A DNA stretch of 42,926 bases. Source: Lachnospiraceae bacterium. Lineage in GTDB: Bacteria; Bacillota; Clostridia; Lachnospirales; Lachnospiraceae. The stretch's first letter is position 1, and each line of letters opens with the position of its first letter. Of this stretch, positions 12,294 to 21,996 are shown one piece after another. Made by a program: the position numbers and the translations under genes. The stretch spans positions 2,501 to 45,426 of the forward strand of contig CAJTAL010000035.1 of assembly GCA_910574285.1 (NCBI GenBank). Direction: 5' to 3'. A model generated the notes under the pieces. That model saw nothing but the letters and a program-made list of their open reading frames with translations. It was not told the origin of the DNA and did no database searches.

Positions 12294-13403
12294 TTATAAA
12301 GCCGAGTTAAAATTAACCGGGAGGATCAGATAGATATAGCTTTCTTCATCGTCCTTGATAAAGCATGGAGCTTTTGCATTCATCAGGTACAAAGTCACTT
12401 CATCCTGATCGATTACCCGAAGCGCGTCAATCAAAAACTTCGGATTGAAACCAATCAGGAGATCCTTCCCTTCTTTGTTGATAAATATCTCTTCATTCAT
12501 GGAACCGATCTGGGACTTGATTCTTAATTCCATCACTTCATCGCCGATATTGATGATGATCGGTTTCTTATCCCCTTCTTTTACGAAAAGCGTCGCCCTG
12601 TCTATACAATCCAGAAACTCTCTCTTATTAATTCTCAGCTTCGTCTCATAATCATTAGACAGCATCTGATCAACTTTAAAATATTCTCCCTCAATCAGAC
12701 GCGACACCACAACTGTATTGCCGAATTCGAAGACAATATGATTATTGGTATAGGAGATATGGACCATACTTTCCACTTCTCCTGACAGAATCTTGCTGAT
12801 TTCTATCAATGTCTTTCCCGGAACGATCAGCTTCTTGTCGCTGACCTCATCCTTCAAAGCAACCTTTCTGATCGAGATACGGTGACCGTCAAGGGAAATC
12901 ACTCTCAGGACATTATTCCTGATCTCAAATAACTCTCCCGTCATCAACTTATTACTCTCTGTATCCGCAATAGAAAATATAGTCTGTCTGATAATTTCTT
13001 TCAAAGTAAACTGAGATATTTCTATAGATTCGTCTTCTTCTATAACCGGAAGATATGAAAATTCTTCCCCTGGTTTTCCGGACAAATCAAATTTGGCTTT
13101 CTCACAGGTAATGATCACTTGAAGATTCTCATTCGTTTCTATTGTAACTTCATTATCCGGAAGTTTACGAACAATCTCTGAAAATATCTTTGCGTCGATG
13201 GCGATCATGCCTCTGTCTAAGATTTCTCCCTGGACATCGGTCCTGATTCCCAGTTCCATATCATTTGCCGTCAATCGGATCACGTCATTCGTTGCGTCTA
13301 TCAGGATACACTCCAGAATCGGCATCGTCGTCTTTGAAGGAACAGCTTTTGCTACCATGCTGACCCCTTTGGTAAGGTTATTTTTATTACAGATAATTTT
13401 CAT
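12294..13403 (-). CDS. dnaN: DNA polymerase III beta sliding clamp
   Basis: The protein is 369 residues when started at ATG 13403 (MKIICNKNNL), preceded by AAAGGAG; the open frame extends 44 codons further into the dnaA-dnaN spacer but that part contains DnaA boxes and no ribosome site. Three clamp domains are evident by length, with family landmarks MPILECILIDA near 30 and the C-terminal YLILPVNF segment that closes the peptide-binding pocket. It tethers Pol III and other partners to DNA. Confidence 0.97.
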   Translation of the reverse strand: MKIICNKNNLTKGVSMVAKAVPSKTTMPILECILIDATNDVIRLTANDMELGIRTDVQGEILDRGMIAIDAKIFSEIVRKLPDNEVTIETNENLQVIITCEKAKFDLSGKPGEEFSYLPVIEEDESIEISQFTLKEIIRQTIFSIADTESNKLMTGELFEIRNNVLRVISLDGHRISIRKVALKDEVSDKKLIVPGKTLIEISKILSGEVESMVHISYTNNHIVFEFGNTVVVSRLIEGEYFKVDQMLSNDYETKLRINKREFLDCIDRATLFVKEGDKKPIIINIGDEVMELRIKSQIGSMNEEIFINKEGKDLLIGFNPKFLIDALRVIDQDEVTLYLMNAKAPCFIKDDEESYIYLILPVNFNSAL

Positions 13404-13674
13404 ATGTGTAAAACTCCTTTCTGGTTGGACGGGATATATCAATATATAAAATACTTTCTCCTTATTCTTATTAGGGGGTGTGGATAAGAGGAAAACCATG
13501 TCTGTACCGCAATTTATCAGTGTTTCCAGACTCAAAAACTATGTGGATTGTGTTAAAATAATATGTGGATGTATTGGTGAAAAATTTTCTAAGAAAACTT
13601 TTTTGTTACCTGGAAAATAGTTTTCCACATCCTGTCCACAGGTTTTCATCAGGTTGTCCACAATTTTATCCCTG
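13404..13674. other. dnaA-dnaN intergenic DnaA-box cluster (second part of oriC)
   Basis: This spacer contains one perfect DnaA box, TGTGGATAA at 13479-13487, and near-matches at 13542-13550, 13564-13572, 13621-13629 (TTTTCCACA), 13632-13640 and 13654-13662 (TTGTCCACA). With the cluster upstream of dnaA it gives the bipartite origin architecture known in B. subtilis. It also has to hold the dnaN leader. Confidence 0.75.
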
Positions 13675-15075
13675 TTATGCCGGATTGATCTTTTTCTTTA
13701 TAATATTAATCGTGTTGTTCAGTGTCTCGTCTTTTACAATTGATTTTTCAATCTTTTCCACACCATACTTGACTGTAGAGTGATCTTTTCCGCCAAGAAT
13801 CAGACCTATTGCCTGTAACGGTGTCTCGGTCAGATAACGGATCAGATACATGGCAATCTGTCTGGGCACAGAGATATTCGCGCTTCTTTTGTTGCTTTTC
13901 AGGTCGGCGATCGTGATATTGAAGTGGTCGGCTACGATATCCAGAATTAGCTCCGGCGTCACTTCTCTATTATTATAAGAAGAAATAATATCTTTCAGTG
14001 CTTCTGCAGCCAGGGCAATATCAATTGTAAGGTCGGCAGAATTTGTCTTGTTCAGTTTATACAGAGCAATCAGTTTGTTGAGAGAACCTTCTAATTCTCT
14101 GATGTTGGATTTGATATTATCGGCAATGTATTTTAATACATCTTCCGGTATATTATATTTATCAAGGTGGTCAAGTTCGATCTTCTTTCTGAGAATCGCC
14201 ATACGTGTCTCATAGTCCGGTGCGGAGATATCCGCGATCAGTCCCCATTCGAAGCGGGTACGGAGCCTGGCTTCCAGGGTCTCGATATCCTTAGGGGGTT
14301 TATCACTGGAGATGATGATCTGTTTTCCGGATGTATGTAGATGGTTAAACGTATGGAAAAATTCTTCCTGCGTACTCTCTTTTCCGATGATGAATTGGAT
14401 ATCATCGATCAGCAGCACGTCGTTGTTGCGGTATTTGTCGCGGAACTGTGCCATAGCGGATTCGTTATCCGCGGTTTTACCTTTTTTCAGAGCCTCGATC
14501 AGCTCGTTGGTGAAAGTCTCGCTTGTTACATATAAAACATTTTTCTTGGTATTCTTATTAAGTATAAAATGTGCGATTGAATGCATCAGGTGAGTCTTTC
14601 CCAGTCCTACGTCTCCGTATAAGAAGAGAGGATTGTAGACTTCTCCGGGTGATTCTGCCACAGCAAGAGAGGCCGCATGGGCAAAATTGTTATTGCTTCC
14701 TACGACGAAGGTATCAAACGTATACTTTGGATTCAGTCCTGCTTTCTCGCTTGCGGTCTTCGTCCTTTTTTTGGTATTAGAATCTGATGAAGTGCTCTTG
14801 AGTTCACTGATTCTGGAGTCGTCCTCGGAGAGAAAGACTACTTCATAGTCGTTTCCCGTCACTTCAGAGATGCATACCTTCAGAGGAAGAAGGTACTTTT
14901 TCTCTATGTATTCGACACTTGCGTTGATATTCACCAGTATAAATACGGTGTTGTCGATTACATTATATACTTTTAATGGCTGGATCCACGTATTAAAAGA
15001 CACGTTGGATAATTCATGTTCTACTCTGAGTTGTTCAATAATTTCCGGCCATTTTTCAATCACAGTATTCATCAT
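13675..15075 (-). CDS. dnaA: Chromosomal replication initiator DnaA
   Basis: The 466-residue protein has all four DnaA domains. Domain I (about 1-85) contains SFNTWIQPLKV. A short linker contains KKRTKTASEKAGLNPKYTFD. The AAA+ domain has FLYGDVGLGKTHLMHSI (Walker A) and VLLIDDIQFI (Walker B). Domain IV contains the DnaA signature VPRQIAMYLIRYLTETPLQAIG and GGKDHSTVKYG. It opens oriC and represses its own promoter. Two adjacent ATG codons (15075, 15072) follow AGGAG; the first is used here. It heads the leftward operon. Confidence 0.98.
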   Translation of the reverse strand: MMNTVIEKWPEIIEQLRVEHELSNVSFNTWIQPLKVYNVIDNTVFILVNINASVEYIEKKYLLPLKVCISEVTGNDYEVVFLSEDDSRISELKSTSSDSNTKKRTKTASEKAGLNPKYTFDTFVVGSNNNFAHAASLAVAESPGEVYNPLFLYGDVGLGKTHLMHSIAHFILNKNTKKNVLYVTSETFTNELIEALKKGKTADNESAMAQFRDKYRNNDVLLIDDIQFIIGKESTQEEFFHTFNHLHTSGKQIIISSDKPPKDIETLEARLRTRFEWGLIADISAPDYETRMAILRKKIELDHLDKYNIPEDVLKYIADNIKSNIRELEGSLNKLIALYKLNKTNSADLTIDIALAAEALKDIISSYNNREVTPELILDIVADHFNITIADLKSNKRSANISVPRQIAMYLIRYLTETPLQAIGLILGGKDHSTVKYGVEKIEKSIVKDETLNNTINIIKKKINPA

Positions 15076-15131
15076 TATAAACTCCTAATCTGCCAAAAGT
15101 AAGCAATGACTCTAATCTTGCTATCTTAACT

Positions 15132-15160
15132 ATTTTACATCAAAATGGCAAATTAAGCAA
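15132..15160 (-). promoter_or_regulatory. Likely dnaA promoter
   Basis: On the minus strand TTGCTT (15155-15160) and TAAAAT (15132-15137) are 17 bp apart, about 57 bp before the dnaA start and 13 bp from the nearest DnaA box, which fits autoregulation. Confidence 0.5.
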
Positions 15161-15344
15161 TGTTTAAATCATTGTGGAAAATGTAATTCACAGGAAAAAA
15201 CTGTATATCTAAAGGATCAGGAAAAAAAATTAATTTATTTCCACAGGTTTTCCACATAAAATCAAGATATTTTCCACAATTTGTGGATAATATCTTGATT
15301 TTTCAATTTGGATTGTATTTATCTAAGAAAAATGAAGGAATAGC

Positions 15345-15373
15345 TTGACTCAAGAGTTGTTTTTCTATATAAT
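15345..15373 (+). promoter_or_regulatory. rpmH-rnpA operon promoter
   Basis: TTGACT (15345-15350) and TATAAT (15368-15373) are separated by 17 bp, 67 bp ahead of the rpmH start codon. Confidence 0.8.
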
Positions 15374-15439
15374 CAGAAATGATGTCTTAGGTATAAAAGT
15401 AGGGATTATCCCTTATAAAATATAAGGAGGTGGATATCG

Positions 15440-15574
15440 ATGAAAATGACGTTCCAGCCAAAAAAGAGGCAAAGATCTAAGGTACATGGATTCAGAGCAA
15501 GAATGAAGACAGCAGGCGGAAGAAAAGTGCTTGCGAGAAGAAGAGCAAAAGGAAGAAAAGTGTTATCAGCGTAG
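15440..15574 (+). CDS. rpmH: 50S ribosomal protein L34
   Basis: The 44-residue basic protein reads [18 protein letters not shown] then [20 protein letters not shown] and ends GRKVLSA, a textbook bL34 of normal length. AAGGAGG precedes the ATG by 9 bp. It is the first gene of the rightward operon; a hairpin directly after it probably lowers transcription into rnpA, as in other bacteria. Confidence 0.97.
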   Translation: MKMTFQPKKRQRSKVHGFRARMKTAGGRKVLARRRAKGRKVLSA

Positions 15575-15595
15575 GCCGCATATATGTGGCCTTTT
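15574..15595 (+). terminator. Hairpin with T-run after rpmH (partial terminator)
   Basis: GGCCGCA (15574-15580) pairs with TGTGGCC (15585-15591), followed by TTTT. It begins at the last base of the rpmH stop codon and is likely an attenuator within the rpmH-rnpA operon. Confidence 0.65.
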
Positions 15596-15680
15596 CTTCT
15601 ATAGTAAAACGTATGCGGCTTTTTGTTAGGGGCATGCGGTGTGAATGGTGAAAAAACAGTGGGTTTAGGAGAGTCAGGGA

Positions 15681-16016
15681 ATGCAGTATTCCGAATCATT
15701 GAAGAAGAATAAGGATTTCCGGAATGTATACAGGAACGGCACATCTTATGCGAATAAGTACCTGGTAATGTATGTATTGGAGAACCAGGCCGGAAAGAAC
15801 CGATTGGGAATATCTGTGAGTAAGAAAGTAGGCAACAGTGTAATCAGACATAGATTAACAAGATTGATCAGAGAAGGCTATCGATTGCAAGAGGACAGAT
15901 ACCGATGTGGATTAGATATAGTAGTGATAGCAAGAACAGGCTCGAAAGGAAAGAATTATCACGAGATTGAAAGTGCAATGCTTCATCTGGGTCGTCTTCA
16001 TGAAATTATAGATTAG
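15681..16016 (+). CDS. rnpA: Ribonuclease P protein component
   Basis: This 111-residue protein binds the RNase P RNA and helps recognise the pre-tRNA leader. The family core is seen as NRLGISVSKKVGNSVIRHR followed by LTRLIRE (the RNR motif region), with the N-terminal KNKDFRNVYRNG. TAGGAG lies upstream of the ATG. Conserved position between rpmH and yidD supports the call. Confidence 0.96.
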   Translation: MQYSESLKKNKDFRNVYRNGTSYANKYLVMYVLENQAGKNRLGISVSKKVGNSVIRHRLTRLIREGYRLQEDRYRCGLDIVVIARTGSKGKNYHEIESAMLHLGRLHEIID

Positions 16017-16028
16017 GGGTAATGTGGT

Positions 16029-16241
16029 ATGAAAAAGATACTTTTAGTGTGTATCAGATTCTATCAGAAACATTTGTCCGCTCTTAAGGGATTTTCGTCA
16101 TGTATATATTATCCGACTTGCTCACAGTATGCTGTGGAAGCAATTGAAAAATATGGCGCTTTGAAGGGCGGAGCTTTGGCTGCGTGGAGGATACTGCGCT
16201 GTAATCCATTTGCCAGGGGGGGATACGACCCCGTCCCGTAG
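16029..16241 (+). CDS. yidD: Membrane protein insertion efficiency factor YidD
   Basis: This 70-residue protein has the family pattern IRFYQKHLS ... [19 protein letters not shown] and the C-terminal [17 protein letters not shown], with three conserved cysteines. It is a small membrane-associated helper of YidC. It starts 12 bp after the rnpA stop codon and precedes yidC by about 100 bp. Confidence 0.95.
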   Translation: MKKILLVCIRFYQKHLSALKGFSSCIYYPTCSQYAVEAIEKYGALKGGALAAWRILRCNPFARGGYDPVP

Positions 16242-16349
16242 AGTGTGATTGAAAATGGAAGTCTCCCGTAAAGCGGGCCGGACATCTGGCGGAAAGCAGT
16301 TTTCATACATGCTCTGGAATGATCAAACAGGATAACGGAGGAGATGAAT

Positions 16350-17417
16350 ATGGCATTTAGTTTGTTAACAGCAGCTAACTGGCCGATTATAGGTCAGATC
16401 TGCTGGTTGTTAGGTAAAGTTATGAACTTTATCTATACGATATTGGACAGTGTGTTACCGGGGGATAACGGACTGGTAGGTTTGTCGATTATTTTTTATA
16501 CTATTTTTGTATATACGTTGATGCTGCCTATGACGATCAATCAACAGAGATCGACAAAGATGATGTCCGTGATAAATCCGGAAGTACAGGCGATTCAGAA
16601 AAAGTATCGGAATAAGAAAGACCAGGCTTCTATGATGAAGCAGCAGGAAGAGATACAGCAGGTCTATGATAAATACGGAACATCTATGATGGGAGGATGT
16701 CTCCCTATGTTGGTTCAGGTGCCTCTTCTTCTGGCTTTGTATCCTGTTATCTATGATATTCAGACTTATGTTCCGGCGATTAAGGATGCGCCGGCGAGTG
16801 TAAATCGTTTTCTGACGATTCCGGATCTTACCATAGCGCCGATTACTATGATAAAGAACAGCGGAGATTACGGAATAGCGCCGGCTCTCGTAATCATAAC
16901 GGCTGTTTTGCTTCCTGTATTATCCGGACTTACACAATATCTGAGTGTTAAGATATCGCAGGCTATCTCGGGACAGCAGATGGATAAGGATAATCCGATG
17001 GCAAGTACGATGAATACGATGAATGTGACGATGCCTCTGTTCTCTGTGTTCATGGTATTCTCTCTGCCGACCGGTATCGGTCTTTACTGGGTAATCAGCG
17101 CGGTTGTAAGGATTATTCAGCAGGTGATCATTAATAAGAGCCTGAGAAAGATATCTATAGAAGATCTGATTGAGAGAAATAAAGAGAAAGCCGAGAAGAA
17201 GAGACAGAAGCGCGGTGAGAAGGCCGAGAGGATCAACGCGATGGCTCAGGCAAATACGAGGAGTATCAGGGATACTGCGAAGAGCAGTACTTCGGGAATG
17301 AGTGAGAAAGAAAAGGAAAAGAAGATCGAGCAGGCAAGAAAAAGTGCTGAGAATGCTAAGCCGGGAAGTCTGGCTTCTAAAGCAAACATGGTTAAGAAAT
17401 TCAATGAAAATAATTAG
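16350..17417 (+). CDS. yidC: Membrane protein insertase YidC/OxaI
   Basis: The protein has about 355 residues and five membrane helices of the YidC/Oxa1/Alb3 insertase fold. Landmarks are GLSIIFYTIFVYTLMLPM, the QKKYRNKKDQASMMKQQEE cytoplasmic hairpin, GGCLPMLVQVPLLLALYPV and the late helix FSLPTGIGLYWVISA. The tail is highly basic, suited to ribosome contact. No lipobox cysteine is seen at the N-terminus. The ATG at 16350 is preferred over 16344 because GGAGG lies at proper spacing from the second. Confidence 0.95.
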   Translation: MAFSLLTAANWPIIGQICWLLGKVMNFIYTILDSVLPGDNGLVGLSIIFYTIFVYTLMLPMTINQQRSTKMMSVINPEVQAIQKKYRNKKDQASMMKQQEEIQQVYDKYGTSMMGGCLPMLVQVPLLLALYPVIYDIQTYVPAIKDAPASVNRFLTIPDLTIAPITMIKNSGDYGIAPALVIITAVLLPVLSGLTQYLSVKISQAISGQQMDKDNPMASTMNTMNVTMPLFSVFMVFSLPTGIGLYWVISAVVRIIQQVIINKSLRKISIEDLIERNKEKAEKKRQKRGEKAERINAMAQANTRSIRDTAKSSTSGMSEKEKEKKIEQARKSAENAKPGSLASKANMVKKFNENN

Positions 17418-17429
17418 GGGGCGTTATTC

Positions 17430-18374
17430 ATGGAATATATCACTGTATCAGCAAAGACACTGGATGATGCGATTACAGAGGCATTAGTCCAGTTAGGGGT
17501 AACAAGTGATCAGTTAGATTATCAGGTGATCGAAAAAGGAAGCGCCGGGTTCTTAGGAATCGGAATGAAACAGGCTGTGATTAAGGCGCGGAAGAAGGAA
17601 GAGATAAAGAAAGAAGAATTTGAGATTGAGATTCCGAAGGTAGATGTATCGGTAGTAAAGGAGCCAATCAAAAGAGAACCTGCCGCAAAAGAAAAGAAGG
17701 AATCTGCGAAGAAAGAGGCATCGAAAAAAGAAAGCTCCAAAAAAGAATCTCCTAAGAAAGAGGGTTCCAGAAAAGAATCCTCGAAGAAAGAGGCGAAGAA
17801 GAAGAACAGTGCTTCAAAGGAGAGGAAGGATGTGGAAAAAGTACAGCCGGCGTCTTCGCCTTCAGAGAAAAATACAGCGGAGAAGAAAGAAGTAGAACTT
17901 GCCAATGTCGAGGATCAGACGATAAAGGCATGTGAGAAATTTATTGCGGATGTACTTAAGGCCATGGATATGAAGGATGTGAATATCACATCAACGATAG
18001 ATGAAGAAGGCGCTCTTTCTATCAGTATGGAAGGAAGCAACATGGGAATTCTGATCGGAAAGCGCGGACAGACTTTGGACTCTCTCCAGTATCTGACGAA
18101 CAGAGTCGCCAATAAGATGCAGGAAGGCTATGTGCGTGTGAAATTAGATACGGAGGATTACAGAAGAAGAAGGAAAGAGACTCTTGAGAATCTTGCAAAG
18201 AATATTGCGAGCAAGGTTAAAAGAAACCGAAGAACCGTGTCGCTGGAGCCGATGAATCCGTATGAAAGAAGGATTATCCATTCGGCGCTGCAGGCTGATC
18301 CGGCGGTATCAACACATAGCGAAGGTGAAGAACCTTATAGAAGAGTGGTTGTAACACTTGTACGTAACCGTTAA
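17430..18374 (+). CDS. jag: Jag/KhpB RNA-binding protein (SpoIIIJ-associated)
   Basis: The 314-residue protein has three parts: the Jag N-terminal domain (1-50, MEYITVSAKTLDDAITEALV); a long low-complexity linker (about 65-150) rich in Lys, Glu and Ser with KKES-type repeats; then KH (IGKRGQTLDSLQYL near 210) and R3H (NPYERRIIHSAL near 280) RNA-binding domains. It lies 12 bp after yidC, the standard spoIIIJ-jag pairing. Homologues (KhpB) bind many RNAs and influence cell-wall synthesis. The linker is longer than in many relatives. Confidence 0.95.
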   Translation: MEYITVSAKTLDDAITEALVQLGVTSDQLDYQVIEKGSAGFLGIGMKQAVIKARKKEEIKKEEFEIEIPKVDVSVVKEPIKREPAAKEKKESAKKEASKKESSKKESPKKEGSRKESSKKEAKKKNSASKERKDVEKVQPASSPSEKNTAEKKEVELANVEDQTIKACEKFIADVLKAMDMKDVNITSTIDEEGALSISMEGSNMGILIGKRGQTLDSLQYLTNRVANKMQEGYVRVKLDTEDYRRRRKETLENLAKNIASKVKRNRRTVSLEPMNPYERRIIHSALQADPAVSTHSEGEEPYRRVVVTLVRNR

Positions 18375-18384
18375 TGAAAAAGTG

Positions 18385-18416
18385 GCTGCTGCAAATTAAT
18401 GCAGCAGCTCTTTTTT
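18385..18416 (+). terminator. Rho-independent terminator after jag
   Basis: GCTGCTGCA (18385-18393) pairs with TGCAGCAGC (18400-18408), followed by a T-run (18411-18416). It separates the rpmH-jag operon from mnmE. Confidence 0.9.
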
Positions 18417-18469
18417 CAATATTTTGACGGGAAACTGGAGTCGCAAGGCTAAAAAGAGAGGGGTTATCT

Positions 18470-19972
18470 ATGAAGGACGGCGCTACAATTGCGGCAATTT
18501 CGACGGCGGTGAGCAGTGCGGGGATTGGGATTGTAAGAATGAGCGGACCGGATTCATTCGGCATTGCAGATCGCATATATAGATCCGGGAAAGAGAAAAA
18601 ATTATGTGAACAGAAGTCTCACACGATTCATTATGGATATATCGTAGATCAAGGGGAAACTGTGGATGAGGTTCTGGTTATGCTGATGCGCGGTCCCCGA
18701 AGTTACACGGGAGAAGACACGGTGGAGATCAACTGCCATGGAGGAGTCTATGTAGTAAAGAGGATTCTTGAGATATTGATAGAAAACGGCGCAAGGCCGG
18801 CTGAACCGGGAGAATTTACAAAAAGAGCTTTTTTGAACGGCCGGTTAGATCTTTCTCAGGCAGAAGCCGTGGGAGATCTGATAGCCGCACAGAACCAGTA
18901 CGCGCTACAGAGTTCGGTCAGTCAGTTAAAAGGAAGTATTAAGAATGAAATAAATGATATAAGAAATAAAATCATTTATCACACTGCTTTCATAGAGACG
19001 GCTCTCGACGATCCCGAGCATATCAGTGTAGATGGATACGGGGAAGAGTTGAGAGATGCTGTGGAGGATATGTCGGGCCGTATCAGGCGGCTGTTGGAAT
19101 CTTTCGATAATGGACGCTTAATGAAAGAAGGGATACGGACGGTTATTCTTGGAAGGCCGAATGCAGGGAAGTCTTCTCTTTTGAATATACTTTTGGGCGA
19201 AGAGAGGGCAATCGTCACGGATATAGCGGGGACTACCAGGGATGTGCTGGAAGAGCATCTTAACCTGAGCGGAATATCTCTGAATATTATGGATACGGCG
19301 GGAATCAGAGAGACAAAGGATATAGTGGAAAAGATCGGCGTTGACAGGGCAAAAGAACAGGCGCAGCAGGCAGATCTGATTCTGTATGTGATAGATTCGT
19401 CTGAGGAGCTGGATGAAAATGACAGGGAAATTCTTCGTCTGATACAAGGAAAGAAAGCGATCATATTATTGAATAAGTCAGATCTTAATATGAAGGTGAC
19501 GAAGGAAATCGTGAATCAGGCTTATCTGAGTGTCTATGAAGATATTGGCGGAAATACGAGTGGAGAGCCAGACCCGGAATTGATAAAAAATGAAGGAAAT
19601 TATGCATTTTCAGAAACAGATGATAATGGAGAAAAAGAGAAAAATGTGTTTAAACTGCCGATAATAGAGGTTTCTGCAAAGAATTTGCATGGAATAGACG
19701 AATTGGAAGACAATTTGAAAAAGATGTTTTTTGCAGGAAATATTTCATTTAATGATGAAATCTATATTACAAATGTAAGACATAAGAATGAATTGGCAGA
19801 GGCGTCGGAGGCTCTTAAAAGGGTGAAAGAGAGTATCGATGCGGGTATGCCGGAGGATTTTTACTCAATTGATCTGTTGGATGCATATGAGAAACTGGGA
19901 AATATAACAGGCGAGACGATAGGAGAGGATTTGGTCAATGAGATTTTCAGCAAATTCTGTATGGGTAAGTAA
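18470..19972 (+). CDS. mnmE: tRNA modification GTPase MnmE (TrmE)
   Basis: With MnmG this GTPase installs cmnm5 groups at U34 of certain tRNAs. Seen are the N-terminal tetrahydrofolate-binding domain ([18 protein letters not shown]), G1 [12 protein letters not shown] near 225, G2/G3 IAGTTRD and DTAGIRET, G4 NKSD near 337, and the C-terminal FCMGK carrying the catalytic cysteine. At 500 residues it is about 40 longer than usual. The excess lies between G4 and the G5 SAKN, in a polar loop around [23 protein letters not shown] precedes the start. The 3' end overlaps mnmG by 35 nt. Confidence 0.96.
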   Translation: MKDGATIAAISTAVSSAGIGIVRMSGPDSFGIADRIYRSGKEKKLCEQKSHTIHYGYIVDQGETVDEVLVMLMRGPRSYTGEDTVEINCHGGVYVVKRILEILIENGARPAEPGEFTKRAFLNGRLDLSQAEAVGDLIAAQNQYALQSSVSQLKGSIKNEINDIRNKIIYHTAFIETALDDPEHISVDGYGEELRDAVEDMSGRIRRLLESFDNGRLMKEGIRTVILGRPNAGKSSLLNILLGEERAIVTDIAGTTRDVLEEHLNLSGISLNIMDTAGIRETKDIVEKIGVDRAKEQAQQADLILYVIDSSEELDENDREILRLIQGKKAIILLNKSDLNMKVTKEIVNQAYLSVYEDIGGNTSGEPDPELIKNEGNYAFSETDDNGEKEKNVFKLPIIEVSAKNLHGIDELEDNLKKMFFAGNISFNDEIYITNVRHKNELAEASEALKRVKESIDAGMPEDFYSIDLLDAYEKLGNITGETIGEDLVNEIFSKFCMGK

Positions 19973-21839
19973 AGATGATTATGATGTGGCTGTCATCGGA
20001 GCAGGGCATGCCGGATGTGAAGCGGCGCTTGCGGCCGCGAGACTTGGTTTCCGTACGGTTATGTTTACCGTTAGTGTGGACAGTGTGGCGTTGATGCCGT
20101 GTAACCCTAATATAGGAGGAAGTTCTAAGGGACATCTGGTCAGAGAATTGGACGCGCTTGGCGGTGAGATGGGAAAGGTCATAGACCGTACTTTTATCCA
20201 ATCGAAGATGCTTAATAAGTCCAAGGGACCGGCGGTACATTCTCTCAGGGCGCAGGCAGATAAGGCCCGCTACAGCCGTACCATGCGTCAGGTGCTGGAG
20301 GATCAGGAGAATCTGGATATCAAGCAGTCGGAAGTAGTGAATATTCTGACAGAGGAAAAGAAAGTAACGGGGGTGCAGATACTGTCCGGAGGGGTCTTTC
20401 CCTGCCGTGCGGTAATATTGTGTACCGGAACTTATCTCAGGGCAAGGTGTATCTATGGGGAAGTAAGTAATAATATGGGACCTAACGGGCTGCAGGCGGC
20501 AAACCATCTGACGGATTGCCTGAAAGAGCTTGGAATCAGGATGTATCGCTTCAAGACAGGGACTCCGGCAAGGATTGATAAGAATTCTGTAGACTTCAGC
20601 AAGATGGAGGAACAATTTGGAGACGAGAGAGTAATTCCGTTTTCATTTACGACGGATCCGGAGGATGTGCAGATTGATCAGGCGTCCTGCTGGCTGACGT
20701 ATACGAATCAAACGACGCATGATATTATACGAAAGAATATAGACCGTTCCCCGTTATTTTCAGGAATGATTGAGGGAACCGGTCCGAGGTATTGTCCTTC
20801 GATCGAAGATAAGGTAGTAAAATTCGCAGATAAAGACAGGCATCAGGTATTCATTGAACCGGAAGGACTGGAGACGGATGAGATGTATATAGGAGGAATG
20901 TCCAGTTCGCTTCCGGAGGATGTACAGTATGCAATGTACAGAACCGTGCCGGGACTCGAACATGTGAAAATTGTAAGAAACGCATATGCCATCGAATATG
21001 ATTGTATTGATGCCAGACAGTTAAGACCTTCCCTTGAATTCCGGGATATAGAGGGACTCTTCAGCGGAGGGCAGTTCAACGGAAGTTCAGGATATGAAGA
21101 GGCGGCGGCACAGGGATTGATAGCCGGAATCAATGCGGCCAGAAAATTACAGGGAAAGGAAGCTATTGTGCTGGATCGCTCGGAAGCTTATATCGGCGTG
21201 CTGATAGACGATCTCGTGACGAAGGAAAGTCATGAACCATATCGTATGATGACTTCCAGGGCAGAATACCGGCTGCTGCTCAGGCAGGATAATGCGGATC
21301 AGAGACTGTCAAAAATCGGGTATGAAATCGGACTCATTTCTGAAAAGAGATATCAGAGGTTAATTAAGAAAGAAGAACTGATTCAAAAAGAAGTGGAAAG
21401 ACTTAAGCATACAAATGTGGGAACCACAGAAAAAGTGAGGAAATTGCTGGAAACTTATAACAGTACTCCTTTGACATCGGGAGCTTCTTTGGCAGAGTTG
21501 ATCAGAAGGCCGGAACTTTCTTATCGGATACTGGGTGAAATAGACGAGAACAGACCTGAGTTTCCGGATGATCTGAGAGAAGAAGTAATGGATCAGGCAG
21601 AGATCTCGATTAAGTACGAGGGATATATCAACAGGCAGAAGAAGCAGGTGGAACAGTTTAAAAAGCTGGAGAGTAAGAAGATTCCGGAAGATATAGACTA
21701 TGATAAGGTGAAAAGTCTGCGGATAGAAGCGGTACAAAAGCTGAAAGAATATAGACCAGTGTCTATCGGACAGGCATCCAGGATATCAGGGGTATCGCCT
21801 GCTGATATATCTGTGCTGCTGGTTTACCTGACAATGTAA
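19938..21839 (+). CDS. mnmG: tRNA uridine-5-carboxymethylaminomethyl modification enzyme MnmG (GidA)
   Basis: This 633-residue FAD enzyme is the partner of MnmE. The Rossmann motif [19 protein letters not shown] begins near residue 19, followed by [19 protein letters not shown] and the second-half [21 protein letters not shown]. The start ATG at 19938 lies within mnmE, with GGAGAGG 9 bp upstream; no later in-frame start precedes the FAD motif. The overlap suggests coupled translation and stoichiometric production of the MnmEG complex. Confidence 0.96.
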   Translation: MRFSANSVWVSKDDYDVAVIGAGHAGCEAALAAARLGFRTVMFTVSVDSVALMPCNPNIGGSSKGHLVRELDALGGEMGKVIDRTFIQSKMLNKSKGPAVHSLRAQADKARYSRTMRQVLEDQENLDIKQSEVVNILTEEKKVTGVQILSGGVFPCRAVILCTGTYLRARCIYGEVSNNMGPNGLQAANHLTDCLKELGIRMYRFKTGTPARIDKNSVDFSKMEEQFGDERVIPFSFTTDPEDVQIDQASCWLTYTNQTTHDIIRKNIDRSPLFSGMIEGTGPRYCPSIEDKVVKFADKDRHQVFIEPEGLETDEMYIGGMSSSLPEDVQYAMYRTVPGLEHVKIVRNAYAIEYDCIDARQLRPSLEFRDIEGLFSGGQFNGSSGYEEAAAQGLIAGINAARKLQGKEAIVLDRSEAYIGVLIDDLVTKESHEPYRMMTSRAEYRLLLRQDNADQRLSKIGYEIGLISEKRYQRLIKKEELIQKEVERLKHTNVGTTEKVRKLLETYNSTPLTSGASLAELIRRPELSYRILGEIDENRPEFPDDLREEVMDQAEISIKYEGYINRQKKQVEQFKKLESKKIPEDIDYDKVKSLRIEAVQKLKEYRPVSIGQASRISGVSPADISVLLVYLTM

Positions 21840-21853
21840 AAATTTACATCAGG

Positions 21854-21983
21854 AGAATGGTGTATTAAGGTTTTTTGCGGAAAGGCCGTAAAACGAGAGT
21901 AGTGTATCAGGAGTTTTTGCGGAAAGGCCGTAAAACGAGAATGGTGTGTCAGGAGTCTTTGCAGAAAAAAGTTCGGAAAACAG
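21854..21983 (+). repeat. Three tandem copies of a 42-bp repeat between mnmG and rsmG
   Basis: Units lie at 21854-21895, 21896-21937 and 21938-21979. The first two share the identical 3' part TTTTTGCGGAAAGGCCGTAA; the third has diverged (TTTGCAGAAAAAAGTTCGG). The last unit carries an alternative GTG start for rsmG. The contrast between near-identical and decayed copies points to recent slippage. Confidence 0.8.
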
Positions 21984-21996
21984 ATTGGAGAGTAGA

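Larger units (their letters stand above)
15076..15439. other. oriC region between dnaA and rpmH
   Basis: The 364-bp divergent spacer contains DnaA boxes TGTGGAAAA 15173-15181, ATTTCCACA 15237-15245, TTTTCCACA 15248-15256 and 15270-15278, and the perfect TGTGGATAA 15282-15290. An A/T-only tract (about 15222-15240) adjoins them and is a candidate unwinding element. The divergent promoters of dnaA and rpmH lie at its two ends. Confidence 0.85.

Noticed and set aside
17522-17905. Minus-strand frame opposite jag
   Set aside because: It is the antisense of the Lys/Glu-rich linker, giving a Phe/Ser-rich artefact; jag is well supported.
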